A model generated the notes under the pieces. The model worked only from the letters and a program-made list of their open reading frames with translations, made no database searches and was not told where the DNA came from. From NCBI RefSeq assembly GCF_015594725.1, contig NZ_JADNRC010000002.1, positions 248,001-312,000 on the forward strand: a DNA stretch of 64,000 bases, written 5' to 3'. The number at the start of each line of letters is the position of its first letter. Within the stretch, counting starts at the first letter, position 1. This DNA is from Flavobacterium sp. ALJ2 (GTDB lineage Bacteria; Bacteroidota; Bacteroidia; Flavobacteriales; Flavobacteriaceae). Position numbers and translations under genes: made by a program. This document shows positions 46,050 to 55,289 of this stretch, one piece after another.

Positions 46050-47132
46050 TTATAGTAATTGCTTCTTAAAAACTTCGAGGAATCTTGTACCCCATCGTAA
46101 ATCTGGTTCCATATAATTACCCTCAGCCCACTCGTTCCAAGATTTAATAAAAATAATTTTATGTTCATCAGCTTTATCTTCTACAAGTTTAACTACATCC
46201 TTAACATGTTTTTCAAATATTTCAGGCGTAGAATTAGTCATAACAAGACCATCACGTCCACTCCTAGGTGTGTGATCCCATCCCGGAATTATACTAGGGT
46301 AAACTTTTTCTTGCTTGTCAATTTCAGGTATGATAAACCACTCAGACATAGCCTCGTATGAATATGCATTGGGTATATTTCTAAATAATTTATTTAATTT
46401 ACCATACACTTTAGTAATAAACGATCTGTTTTGTACAATATATCTATTTAATCTTGTTGTGTTTACAGCATCAAGACCCGTTGATAATATATCCTGAACA
46501 CTGTCATTCATATCATTATTATGCCCAACAAAATGAATGCCAATTAAATTATTCACTACGGCCAATTCCCTCCAAACCTTCATAAAGGCGATTACCTCAG
46601 GATTTGCCAATGGCTTATAAATCATAAATAATGGTTTTCCATCAACAGTTATATAACGCTTATCTTTGAATGCAGGTAATACTTCATAAAAATGAGCAGT
46701 ATAATCTTCAATCCCAGGGTATAACTGCTCTATTAAAATATTACGATTTATCAAACCATGATCAAACCCTTTCCAAGTTTCATTCGCCCAAGCTAAACAA
46801 AATGGAAAATCAGGTTCCCCTGATTCTAGTACTTCATTAAATGGTCTATCAATCAATCTCTTTCCATTTCCAAACCAATAATGCCAATAACAAAACCCCT
46901 CAACTCCATATTCTCTAGCCATATCAGCTTGTGCTTGACGTGTTTCCGAAAGTCTTAAATCATAATATCCTAAATCTGCAGGAACCCTTGGTTGATAGTG
47001 TCCCTTAAAAAGGGGTTTTGCTTTGCCAACATTTGTCCATTCGGTAAACCCTTTTCCCCACCATAAATCATTTTCTGGTATTGGATGATATTGTGGCAAA
47101 TAAAAGGCCAGTACTCTTGCTTTTTTTTTCAT
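46050..47132 (-). CDS. WbsX-family protein (glycoside hydrolase 99-like domain)
   Basis: 360 residues. It is almost entirely one GH99-like/WbsX domain: ARVLAFYLPQYHPIPENDLWWG at the start in short blocks, GFTEWTNVGKAKPLFKGHYQPR, GFCYWHYWFGNGKRL, FCLAWANETW and IIFIKSWNEWAEGNYMEPD at the end. Such proteins are frequent in O-antigen and capsule loci, but their reaction is unclear; they have no signal peptide here, so action in the cytoplasm is expected. The start shares base 47132 with the acetyltransferase stop. Confidence 0.93.
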   Translation of the reverse strand: MKKKARVLAFYLPQYHPIPENDLWWGKGFTEWTNVGKAKPLFKGHYQPRVPADLGYYDLRLSETRQAQADMAREYGVEGFCYWHYWFGNGKRLIDRPFNEVLESGEPDFPFCLAWANETWKGFDHGLINRNILIEQLYPGIEDYTAHFYEVLPAFKDKRYITVDGKPLFMIYKPLANPEVIAFMKVWRELAVVNNLIGIHFVGHNNDMNDSVQDILSTGLDAVNTTRLNRYIVQNRSFITKVYGKLNKLFRNIPNAYSYEAMSEWFIIPEIDKQEKVYPSIIPGWDHTPRSGRDGLVMTNSTPEIFEKHVKDVVKLVEDKADEHKIIFIKSWNEWAEGNYMEPDLRWGTRFLEVFKKQLL

Positions 47133-47764
47133 TAATTAATTTCTCTTATTATTCGAGCAGGATTTCCACCTGCAACACAGTTTTTGGGAATCGATTTTGT
47201 TACAACTGCATTTGCTCCAATTATTGCGTTTTCTCCAATAGTAACTCCTGGCAAAACAACCACACCTTCTCCTAACCAAACATTATCTTCAATAATAACA
47301 GGCCCTTTACTATATAATTTTCTTTGTGCTGGAGGCAATAGCAAAGCCTCTTTTGTAATTTCTCCATGAAAATGATCACTTATATAAACCTTGCTAGCAA
47401 TCAAGACATTGTTTCCTATATTAATCTTATTTATAGCTCCTATGTGACAATCCTTTTGAATAGAAACATTATTACCTATAATAATTTCCGGATTAAATTT
47501 GTCCCCTAGAAATTCGTCAATAGCATCTAAACGCAAACGTTGATCTGCTCCAACATTTGTTCCGATGGAAATATACTTTCCACCTTTCAAATATAGTGGA
47601 TAAGCAAAAGAAATACTTTCGCCTATATTTCTAAATTCTCTGGTGTACCAAAAGGTATATAGTAAATTAAAAAAAACATCAATAGTAATTGATATTTTTT
47701 TTGAAAAAATAAAAGATAAAATTATAATACTTTTCTTAACTATCTTTTTTATTATTCTTTTCAT
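47132..47764 (-). CDS. Hexapeptide-repeat (left-handed beta-helix) acyltransferase
   Basis: 210 residues. The C-terminal 130 residues carry hexapeptide repeats (IIIGNNVSIQKDCHIG, INIGNNVLIASKVYI, VIIEDNVWLGEGVVVLPG, IGENAIIGANAVV) and end AGGNPARIIREI, as in the WcaF/maltose acetyltransferase family. SDHFHGE holds the expected catalytic histidine. It would transfer an acetyl group from acetyl-CoA to a sugar. The N-terminal 40 residues are basic and hydrophobic. It overlaps the upstream GT2 gene by four bases. It could be the missing acetyltransferase for the 4-amino sugar, but nothing in the sequence says so. Confidence 0.9.
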   Translation of the reverse strand: MKRIIKKIVKKSIIILSFIFSKKISITIDVFFNLLYTFWYTREFRNIGESISFAYPLYLKGGKYISIGTNVGADQRLRLDAIDEFLGDKFNPEIIIGNNVSIQKDCHIGAINKINIGNNVLIASKVYISDHFHGEITKEALLLPPAQRKLYSKGPVIIEDNVWLGEGVVVLPGVTIGENAIIGANAVVTKSIPKNCVAGGNPARIIREIN

Positions 47765-48648
47765 TTTACCAATTTTCTAAATAATAATAATAATAACATT
47801 GGATAAACGTATGGTTCGTACCAATATTTTTTAAAAATGATTTTAAAGACTCCTTTACTTTCAAAATCGAAATTTTCTTTCTTTGAAATTGTTAATGTAA
47901 CAAACCATGGATAAACAAAATAGCGACATAATCGATACTTTTCAAGTTCATAAATAAAAAAAGATAATCTTTCTTTCTTTATAATGTCAAGATAATCCTG
48001 TACAAATGTTTTAAAAACATTATAGCCTCCTTTTTTTTTAGGTATTGTCACATTAAATAAATCTTCAAAATAGATTATAGTCTCTTTTCCATTTTTCACT
48101 ATACTATACATCCATTCTAATTGTGGAAAATGAAGTGATGCATATTTATTCTTATCTTGTACCTTATCATAATCTTTTTTCCAAAAACCTATAGCTGCTG
48201 TCCATGTTGTATTATAACTACAGTGATAAAAAAAAGAAGAAATAGAGTTTATCGTTATTTTAGTATCATGATTATTCAAAAAGTTTGGATAAAAGAAAAG
48301 ATTAACATTATCATTTTCATACATTTTAATCATTTTGACCATTTTTCCCAAAGCGCCTAATCGAAAAGTAAATGTATCATTATATAATCTGATATATTTT
48401 CCTGTGGCATAAGATAAAGCAGTAGTTAAATTAAAGAATGAAGTGTTTTTTTCATTACAATAATATTTAACAACTGAGTATTTTGCAACCACCTCTTTTG
48501 TATTATCTGTTGAACAATTGTCTGAAACTATAACTTCAATATATTCGGTATTAAAGTCTGGGTTTTCTAAAAGTTTCTTCAAAGTCTCATCTAATATATC
48601 GCAACGATTATAAGTTGGTATACAAATAGAAAGTAGTTTAATGCTCAT
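47761..48648 (-). CDS. Glycosyltransferase family 2
   Basis: 295 residues. The start is LLSICIPTYNRCDILDETL with IEVIVSDNCSTDNTKEVV, clearly GT2. The DXD site reads IRLYNDTFTFR, with asparagine in place of the first aspartate, a variant seen in Bacteroidota GT2 proteins. A positively charged C-terminal tail follows. It overlaps the acyltransferase gene by four bases and lies 8 bases after the flippase gene. Donor unknown. Confidence 0.87.
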   Translation of the reverse strand: MSIKLLSICIPTYNRCDILDETLKKLLENPDFNTEYIEVIVSDNCSTDNTKEVVAKYSVVKYYCNEKNTSFFNLTTALSYATGKYIRLYNDTFTFRLGALGKMVKMIKMYENDNVNLFFYPNFLNNHDTKITINSISSFFYHCSYNTTWTAAIGFWKKDYDKVQDKNKYASLHFPQLEWMYSIVKNGKETIIYFEDLFNVTIPKKKGGYNVFKTFVQDYLDIIKKERLSFFIYELEKYRLCRYFVYPWFVTLTISKKENFDFESKGVFKIIFKKYWYEPYVYPMLLLLLFRKLVK

Positions 48649-48656
48649 TTATTAAA

Positions 48657-50141
48657 TTATTTATTCTTCCTGATTTTATTATTTATAAATCCATTAATGT
48701 CCATGATTCTATTAAGATTAATATAACTAAATATTACTACTATTAACATTATAATTAAACTTATAATATATTGAATATTATTCGAAAGTAAAGTGACATT
48801 TGTTAATGCTATAATAACCAAGAGACCAAAAACAAAAGTGTATCGAAGATTAATAGTACTAAATTTAAAATTAGACAAATAAGTTGTACTCCCATAGACA
48901 AGAATAAATCTGATGGCGCAAGCAAGAACATACGAATACCCTACGACTTTGAACCCATAAAAATTCCACCCAAAATATAAGATTACTAAAAAAACAATAT
49001 TCCAGACACTTTCAATTACAAAACTATACAACCCTTTGCTTTTAGCCAAAAACATAACTCCTAGTGGCCAAGATATTATAGTAAAAAAAGTTCCTGAAAT
49101 AAGCCACTGTAAGACTGGTATCGCAAGTATGAATTCACTACTGTATAAAACCTTAATGATAAGTTGTGCAAATACTATTATACCGATTATCATTGGAGAT
49201 GCCACTAGAAATGCAATTTCCAATTGTTCATTAATTAATCTATTAACTGCAACATTATCTTCATTTACCTCTGTAAGTCTTGGAAAAAAATCAGCTAACA
49301 TTGCATTAAGTATCACACCCAAATACATAGTCGCGATCATCCAACACGCTTGAAAACATCCAACAGCATCAATATTCATTTTCTTTAACAAGAAAGACCT
49401 AACGAAATACAAAGTGATTGTTGCCATAATCCCAGTTATGGTAATAAAAAAACCTAAACGAACCATTCGGGTTCCTCCCTTAAAGGTTTCTATAAAAGAA
49501 AGGTCTACTTTTTCTAATTTAATATCTCTAGTAAACCACCATGATAAAGCAAGAGCACCTAAACTTGTCAAAACCATACCAGGAACAATTCCATCAATTC
49601 CAAGTATCCAATATAATGGTAAGGTGATAACTGTACCAACAATTGCTCCATAGAAAGTTGCCTTTGCCATCAAGTTAATTTTTCTCAAACCTTGAAGTAA
49701 TGCAAGTTGTCCCCCTGAAACACTAATAATCAAAATTGTAATTGATACAATTACAATACTTAATGCATATGAATTATTTCCAAAAGAATACTCACTTAAA
49801 GGAACACAAAATACAATAGTCAATATTGTACCTAATACGCCTGTCCAAAAAGCCCATCTCCGTAATATTCTAATTGTTTTTGAAATCTTCTTTTTATCAT
49901 TTGTTACGTTACTTTCTGCAACGTCCTTTATTCCGCTAAAATTTATTCCAAAACCAGTAACTTGCCTAACTAAATCAATAATATTTTGAAAAACACCAAT
50001 ATAACCTATACCCACAGGACCCAATAAAACTGCAACCACTTTCGTTCTAATTATTCCAATTAAAATAGAGGCTATTTGTGATCCTCCAACTATACTGGTA
50101 CTCTTAAGTATTTGCTTATGCGTTTTTGCTTCTTCTTGCAC
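48657..50141 (-). CDS. wzx: Oligosaccharide flippase (Wzx-like, MATE/MOP superfamily)
   Basis: 494 residues with about twelve to fourteen membrane segments. The start QILKSTSIVGGSQIASILIGIIRTKVVAVLLGP (in short blocks TSIVGGSQIASIL and RTKVVAVLLGPVG) is typical of flavobacterial O-antigen translocases. It would flip single undecaprenyl-linked repeat units to the periplasm for the EpsG polymerase. This makes the locus a mixture of Wzx/Wzy and ABC routes. The start shares base 50141 with the stop of the GT2 gene upstream. Confidence 0.92.
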   Translation of the reverse strand: MQEEAKTHKQILKSTSIVGGSQIASILIGIIRTKVVAVLLGPVGIGYIGVFQNIIDLVRQVTGFGINFSGIKDVAESNVTNDKKKISKTIRILRRWAFWTGVLGTILTIVFCVPLSEYSFGNNSYALSIVIVSITILIISVSGGQLALLQGLRKINLMAKATFYGAIVGTVITLPLYWILGIDGIVPGMVLTSLGALALSWWFTRDIKLEKVDLSFIETFKGGTRMVRLGFFITITGIMATITLYFVRSFLLKKMNIDAVGCFQACWMIATMYLGVILNAMLADFFPRLTEVNEDNVAVNRLINEQLEIAFLVASPMIIGIIVFAQLIIKVLYSSEFILAIPVLQWLISGTFFTIISWPLGVMFLAKSKGLYSFVIESVWNIVFLVILYFGWNFYGFKVVGYSYVLACAIRFILVYGSTTYLSNFKFSTINLRYTFVFGLLVIIALTNVTLLSNNIQYIISLIIMLIVVIFSYINLNRIMDINGFINNKIRKNK

Positions 50142-51160
50142 TATTTTTTTAATTTATTACGAGTTATTAGATAACCCATTTTAACATTTGAGACAATACA
50201 TACGTAAATTTTAAAAAAAACACTAACTGGCAAATCACTTTTAAAAAAGGCCTTTGAAAATGTAAAAGCAATTTTAATTAATTCAATGATAGAAACGTTA
50301 CGAGACTTGACGAAATAATGAGTACAAACTGAAGAATCCTCCAGAATATTTTTAAATCCTAAAGTAGAAGCCAATAATCCGCTTAAAAAAATTTTAGCAA
50401 GAACTTTATTCTTTTCTTTCCTAGCAATTTTTAAAGAATATAAACTTTCACTATAAACCATAAATTCTTCAATCCTTTTTGAAGGAAAGAAAAACACTTC
50501 ATTCTCATTAGTATATGTAAAAGAGCTAACTTTTTCACAATCTTCTTTCGTTTCTGTATAAAAAACTGGCAACATAATAATTTTAGATTGTCCTAATGTA
50601 GCTATCTCTGCATTAATTAAATCCGTATAGAAACCAAATTTTTTATTTTCTGTAAAAATCTGATTTAGCAAAGGTAAGCTCTTTAATACATCTGTCTTAT
50701 AAAACATTCCAGACGGGTGTGCTGATAAATATGCCATATTATACAATGAAGCAAATCCTTTGTTATACAAAATATCAGGGCTATCTTTTATGCTATTTAA
50801 TTTACAATATCCAAATAAAACATCTGAATCTTCTTTAAGTCGTTTAATTAAAAATCCAACCTTTTCGTAATCAATTCTATCCTTATCTAAACATAAAAAA
50901 CAATATTCACCTTTCGCAAGCTTTAATGCTTTAAAAATGTTTTTTATACCCCCAATATTTTCTTCATTTCTTACATTGATAAATCGATGATCAACAATCT
51001 CACTCAATAATGAGCTCGTCCTGTCCGTAGATAAATTATCAACTACAATTACTTCAATATCATCTCCTTTATATTTTAATATAGAATTAACTAATTCATT
51101 AACCTTATTTCCTCTATTATATGTTGGAATACAAATACTAATTACAGGATTACTGCTCAT
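50141..51160 (-). CDS. Glycosyltransferase family 2
   Basis: 339 residues. ISICIPTYNRGNKVNELV, IEVIVVDNLSTDRTSSLL and the metal site FLCLDKDRIDYEKV near 92 mark GT2. The C-terminal 120 residues are unassigned and basic. It follows a gap of 79 bases holding a candidate terminator, so it may head a new transcript or depend on readthrough. Donor unknown. Confidence 0.88.
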   Translation of the reverse strand: MSSNPVISICIPTYNRGNKVNELVNSILKYKGDDIEVIVVDNLSTDRTSSLLSEIVDHRFINVRNEENIGGIKNIFKALKLAKGEYCFLCLDKDRIDYEKVGFLIKRLKEDSDVLFGYCKLNSIKDSPDILYNKGFASLYNMAYLSAHPSGMFYKTDVLKSLPLLNQIFTENKKFGFYTDLINAEIATLGQSKIIMLPVFYTETKEDCEKVSSFTYTNENEVFFFPSKRIEEFMVYSESLYSLKIARKEKNKVLAKIFLSGLLASTLGFKNILEDSSVCTHYFVKSRNVSIIELIKIAFTFSKAFFKSDLPVSVFFKIYVCIVSNVKMGYLITRNKLKK

Positions 51161-51195
51161 AACTCAGAAGAGATGAATAAGATTTGTTTCATTTC

Positions 51196-51229
51196 AAAAA
51201 AAAATGATACCTCAGTAAAACACATCATT
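51196..51229 (-). terminator. Candidate intrinsic terminator between the dideoxy-sugar module and the flippase module
   Basis: On the minus strand AATGAT (51229-51224) pairs with ATCATT (51208-51203), and the pairing leads into nine T (51204-51196). The stem is short with a 15 base loop, so it is probably a weak terminator or attenuator. It begins 11 bases after the stop of the SDR gene at 51240. Confidence 0.5.
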
Positions 51230-51239
51230 ATGTTCATTT

Positions 51240-52148
51240 TTAGACTTCTAAATATTTTTTAATACCTTCCTTTAAAAAAACTTTAGGTTTCCATTCCGGA
51301 ATAACCTTCATTATTTTTTCAGTATTTAAACCTAGGAATGTCATTCCTTGATCTCTTGTCACAATTTGACTGTGTCCAATTTGTTTTTCACCCATTATTT
51401 CATAAATTAAGCTAACTAAATCTTTTATTTTAATCGAATCAGTACAACTTGCAACGTTATATACATCAGAGGGCACTTCTGTGCTAATTATTCTATCAAT
51501 TAAATCAACTAAATCTGAAATGAATAGATATTGTCTAACTTGATCTCCTGAAGACAATTTAGAATCCAATTTTGCTTTAATATTATTAATCACATATGGA
51601 ATAAGTCTATTTTCATTCTCATTTGGACCATATATTGACGGTAGTATTAAATGATACCATAAAATATTAAATTGTTTATTTAAATAAAAGTTACTTAAAA
51701 GTCTCTTAGAATCACAATAACTATCAGAAATAGTACCTGCAGATCTAATAACTTCAATTTCATCTAATAATTTTATATTGTCATTAGTTCCAATTTCAAA
51801 ATAAGATCCGAAGGTTATGAATTTTCCTTTATATTTATTATCATTTAAAAAAGTAACTATTTCTATTGGCAAAAAAAGATTAACCTGATATAATAATAAA
51901 TTTGCTGGTCGATTATTAGATTGTACCCCAACAGCAGCAGTATAAACAATAACATCATAATCTAACAATGACTTTATATTCAAAGGTACAGTAGGATAAT
52001 CAAAATTAATATAAGAAACAAAAGGCAACGATTCCCCTGCTTTTTCAATATTCTTACCATAAAGGTAAATATCATTGCCTTTAGAAACTTTCTTAATTAA
52101 ATTTTTTGCTAAAAAGGAATTACTTCCTATTACTGCTATTTTCTTCAA
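51240..52148 (-). CDS. NAD-dependent sugar epimerase/reductase (SDR)
   Basis: 302 residues. The Rossmann start is IAVIGSNSFLAKNLI, weaker than the usual GxxGxxG (GSNSFLA). SYCDSK gives the catalytic YxxxK, and PSIYGPNENENRLIPY and YNVASC are extended-SDR features; the end has WKPKVFLKEGI. It lies 74 bases after rfbH and closes the CDP-sugar module, so a role as final 4-keto or side-chain reductase is likely. The hairpin in the gap to rfbH may set its expression level. Substrate unproven. Confidence 0.82.
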   Translation of the reverse strand: MKKIAVIGSNSFLAKNLIKKVSKGNDIYLYGKNIEKAGESLPFVSYINFDYPTVPLNIKSLLDYDVIVYTAAVGVQSNNRPANLLLYQVNLFLPIEIVTFLNDNKYKGKFITFGSYFEIGTNDNIKLLDEIEVIRSAGTISDSYCDSKRLLSNFYLNKQFNILWYHLILPSIYGPNENENRLIPYVINNIKAKLDSKLSSGDQVRQYLFISDLVDLIDRIISTEVPSDVYNVASCTDSIKIKDLVSLIYEIMGEKQIGHSQIVTRDQGMTFLGLNTEKIMKVIPEWKPKVFLKEGIKKYLEV

Positions 52149-52188
52149 AATTTATATTTTCAAAATTATTAAATATTAAACTACAATG

Positions 52189-52217
52189 TTTTAGCTAAAA
52201 AAACTTTTTAGCTAAAA
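52189..52217 (-). repeat. Paired palindromes forming a 12 bp stem-loop after rfbH
   Basis: TTTTAGCTAAAA occurs at 52189-52200 and again at 52206-52217, five bases apart. Because each copy is itself a palindrome, the two can form a perfect 12 bp stem with a 5 base loop in either strand. It begins six bases after the rfbH stop at 52223. There is no T-run, so RNA stabilisation or a protein-binding site is as likely as termination. Confidence 0.7.
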
Positions 52218-52222
52218 TTGCA

Positions 52223-53527
52223 TTAAGAACTTAGGTATTCTCGAATAATATTTGCGATATAATCATAATGGCTTTCATTTAATCCTGGCCAGACACCTAA
52301 CCAAAAAGATTGGTTCATGATAATATCAGTATTTGTTAAATCTCCAACTACGCGATGCTCTATGTTAGCATATGCTGGTTGTCTTAATAAGTTTCCTCCA
52401 AATAATAAACGTGTACCAATTTTATTTTTTTCTAAATGTTGCACTAACATGTGTCGATCATTTGCATCCCCTTCTCTAAGAGTCAATAAAAAACCAAACC
52501 AAGATGGTTCCGAATTTGGAGTTGGCTCAGGAAGTATAAATACCTCTTCAAATTCTTTCATTCTTTCATACAAAGCGGCATAATTTTCTTTACGGCGTTC
52601 TACGAATTGATCTATTTTTTTTATTTGTGAAACTCCAAAAGCTGCTTGCATATCAGTAACTTTTAAGTTAAAACCAATATGTGAGTAAGTATATTTATGA
52701 TCATATCCATAAGGCAATGTACCTAATTGTTGACCAAAACGACAGCCACAAGTATCATCTTTTCCAGGCTCGCAATAACAATCACGTCCCCAGTCACGGA
52801 AACTTTCCGCTAATTTTGATAAAATTGGATTGTTTATTAAAACAGCTCCACCTTCACCCATTGTAATATGGTGTGCTGGATAAAACGAGAATGTAGCGAT
52901 ATCTCCAAATGTTCCCGTTTTTTTTCCTTTATAAGTTGCCCCAAGTGAATCACAATCATCTTCTACTACCCATAGATTATATTTTTTTGCCACTCTCATA
53001 ACTTCATCCAAGTCAAAAGGATTTCCTAATGAATGCGCAATCATAATTGCCTTTGTCTTCGGGCTTACTGCAGCCTCAATCATATCTGCTTTAACATTAT
53101 GCGTAGCAATATCTACATCAATAAAAACAGGAATCGCCCCAAATTGAATAATTGGATTTATTGTGGTAGGAAATCCGGCGGCGACGGTAATAACTTCGTC
53201 ACCCGGTTTAATCGCTCTATCACCTAATTTTGGAGATGTTAAGGCGTAAAATGCTACCAAATTTGCTGAAGAGCCTGAATTTACTAAAAGAGATCGATGT
53301 GCTCCAAAATAAGCAGCAAAATCTGCCTCAAATTTATTAGCAAAACGTCCTGCCGTTAACCATCCATCAAGGGCCGCATCAACTCCCATTAAAATATCTT
53401 CTTCATCAAGAACTTTACCTGTAACAGGTATGTAATTTTCACCTGCGATAATAACTTGCGTAGATTTCTTTTTTGCTATTTCTCTTAAACTTTTTAACAG
53501 AGAATCTTCTTTTAAATTTTGTAACAT
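52223..53527 (-). CDS. rfbH: CDP-4-keto-6-deoxyglucose 3-dehydrase (E1, RfbH/DdhC)
   Basis: 434 residues, the usual length. This PLP enzyme lacks the Schiff-base lysine: [15 protein letters not shown] has His at 219-220 in its place, as in E1. The [2Fe-2S] spacing CX57CX1CX7C is met exactly by C192, C250, C252 and C260. [11 protein letters not shown] and [17 protein letters not shown] are further E1 blocks. It removes the C3 hydroxyl of CDP-4-keto-6-deoxyglucose using electrons from an E3-type reductase, here probably the protein at 58080. It lies 36 bases after the thiamine-diphosphate enzyme gene. Confidence 0.96.
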   Translation of the reverse strand: MLQNLKEDSLLKSLREIAKKKSTQVIIAGENYIPVTGKVLDEEDILMGVDAALDGWLTAGRFANKFEADFAAYFGAHRSLLVNSGSSANLVAFYALTSPKLGDRAIKPGDEVITVAAGFPTTINPIIQFGAIPVFIDVDIATHNVKADMIEAAVSPKTKAIMIAHSLGNPFDLDEVMRVAKKYNLWVVEDDCDSLGATYKGKKTGTFGDIATFSFYPAHHITMGEGGAVLINNPILSKLAESFRDWGRDCYCEPGKDDTCGCRFGQQLGTLPYGYDHKYTYSHIGFNLKVTDMQAAFGVSQIKKIDQFVERRKENYAALYERMKEFEEVFILPEPTPNSEPSWFGFLLTLREGDANDRHMLVQHLEKNKIGTRLLFGGNLLRQPAYANIEHRVVGDLTNTDIIMNQSFWLGVWPGLNESHYDYIANIIREYLSS

Positions 53528-53563
53528 ATGAATTTATCTTTAACAGTAATTTTATTTATATTT

Positions 53564-55285
53564 TTATGTTGCTTCCATTGCTATTGGCTTAGCAAAAGGT
53601 TCCATTTCGGTAATTGGTCTACCAAAAGCAATTTTAGGATAGGTATTTGTGTGTGGATCAATCATCACCTGTAGTAATTGTGGTTTCTTTTCATTTTCAA
53701 CATTCCATAGCCAATTAACAGCATTTTCAATTTCTTTTTGATTTTCGATTGTTTTTGCATCTATTCCATAAGCCATAGCCACTTTAGCAAAATCAGGCGC
53801 GTCATACCCCCAATAAGTTGATTGATAACGAGATTCAAAATAACTATCTTGAAATTGTCTTATCATCCCTAGGGTTCTATTATTTAAAACAATGATTTTT
53901 ATTGGAAGTTTATTTCGAACAATAGTTTGTAATTCTTGAATATTAATTTGCATGCAACCATCTCCTACAAGAACAACTACGGGCTCTTTATTTAATCCAA
54001 TGCTTGCTCCAATTCCTGCTGGTAATGAAAATCCCATGGCACCCATTCCACCTGAAGTTAAAAATTGCTGATGCTTATAAATTTCTAATGATTGTGCTGC
54101 CCACATTTGATGGCTTCCAACATCTGCTAAATAAACTTTAGCTTTCTTCGATTTATTAGAAAGCAAATGCATAAAAACATTTGGATTAATTCCTTTAGCA
54201 TCAAGTTCCTTAATATCTGGCCAAGTATTTTTTAAATCATTGATACGTTTATTCCACTCTTCTTTTGAGATAAAAGAAATATTGAACACAGCTTTTTCAA
54301 ATTCAGTAAAGAAAAACTTCAAATCAGTTATAATTGCTTTACAACCTTTAACTCGATTATTCACTTCTCCTTTTTCACAATCAATATGATATATTTTTCT
54401 ATTTTCAATAAATTTAGTATCTGCTCCAGTTTGTCTAATATCTAACCTACTCCCTAAAACAATAAGTAAGTCACATTCACCAAAAGCAATATTAGCCCAT
54501 CTATTTCCATAACTTCCGATAAATCCAACACGTTGTGAATTATCGTAAGCTATTGTATCTAACCCTAATAATGTCGTAATAACTGGGATTTTGGTTTTTT
54601 TAATAAAATCTAAAAATTGTTCTTGACTTTTACTAGCCTTTATACCTCTTCCTGATAATATAAGAGGCTTTTTAGCTTTTTTAATATTTTCAATTAAACC
54701 TTCTAAAATAGTAGAATCAATTCCTAAAGATTTAATATTATTATCAATAAGAAAATTATCTTCTATTTGAATACGTTGAATATCCATAGGAATATCAATA
54801 AGAACAGGTCCAGGTCTTCCTTCTAAAGCAATTTTAAAAGCACTTTCAAATATATTTGGTAAATCGTTTGCGTCACTTACATGAAAACAAGCTTTAGTTA
54901 TCGGTTTAGCCATTGTAACAATATCAGTTTCCTGAAAACCCAATTGTCTAATTTCTCTATCCCCTTTTAATTCATGTCTATTAACCTGACCTGTTATAAA
55001 AACAGCAGGAGTCGAATCAAAATAACAACTACCTATCCCAGTCAATAAATTAGTAGCGCCTGGACCAGAAGTGGCTAATGCGATTCCTGGTAATCCTGTA
55101 ACCCTAGCATAACCTTCGGCGGCAAAAGCAGCTCCTTGTTCATGATGCATTGTAATAATATTAATATCTGTTTTTTGATTTAAAGAATCAAGTATGTGTG
55201 TTATCATACCTCCTGATAACTCAAAAACACTTTTAATCCCTTTCTTCATCAAGAATTCAGCAATGAAATCAGATGCTTTCATCAT
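53564..55285 (-). CDS. Thiamine-diphosphate enzyme, acetolactate-synthase-like (YerE-like)
   Basis: 573 residues, three-domain AHAS architecture. The activating glutamate is in MHHEQGAAFAAEGYA (E49), the middle domain has RVGFIGSYGNRWAN and VLGSRLD, and the ThDP motif runs from GDG at 441-443 to NN at 468-469. True acetolactate synthase would not be expected inside this operon. YerE of Yersinia pseudotuberculosis, in the same CDP-sugar context, transfers a two-carbon unit from pyruvate to C4 of CDP-3,6-dideoxy-4-keto-glucose. By context this is its analogue. It lies four bases after the SDR gene. Confidence 0.85.
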   Translation of the reverse strand: MMKASDFIAEFLMKKGIKSVFELSGGMITHILDSLNQKTDINIITMHHEQGAAFAAEGYARVTGLPGIALATSGPGATNLLTGIGSCYFDSTPAVFITGQVNRHELKGDREIRQLGFQETDIVTMAKPITKACFHVSDANDLPNIFESAFKIALEGRPGPVLIDIPMDIQRIQIEDNFLIDNNIKSLGIDSTILEGLIENIKKAKKPLILSGRGIKASKSQEQFLDFIKKTKIPVITTLLGLDTIAYDNSQRVGFIGSYGNRWANIAFGECDLLIVLGSRLDIRQTGADTKFIENRKIYHIDCEKGEVNNRVKGCKAIITDLKFFFTEFEKAVFNISFISKEEWNKRINDLKNTWPDIKELDAKGINPNVFMHLLSNKSKKAKVYLADVGSHQMWAAQSLEIYKHQQFLTSGGMGAMGFSLPAGIGASIGLNKEPVVVLVGDGCMQINIQELQTIVRNKLPIKIIVLNNRTLGMIRQFQDSYFESRYQSTYWGYDAPDFAKVAMAYGIDAKTIENQKEIENAVNWLWNVENEKKPQLLQVMIDPHTNTYPKIAFGRPITEMEPFAKPIAMEAT

Positions 55286-55289
55286 AGTC

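Noticed and set aside
53564..55285. Housekeeping acetolactate synthase for valine/isoleucine synthesis
   Set aside because: It has no small-subunit gene (ilvN) or other ilv gene nearby and is buried in a CDP-sugar operon; a YerE-like role fits better, though a tree is needed.
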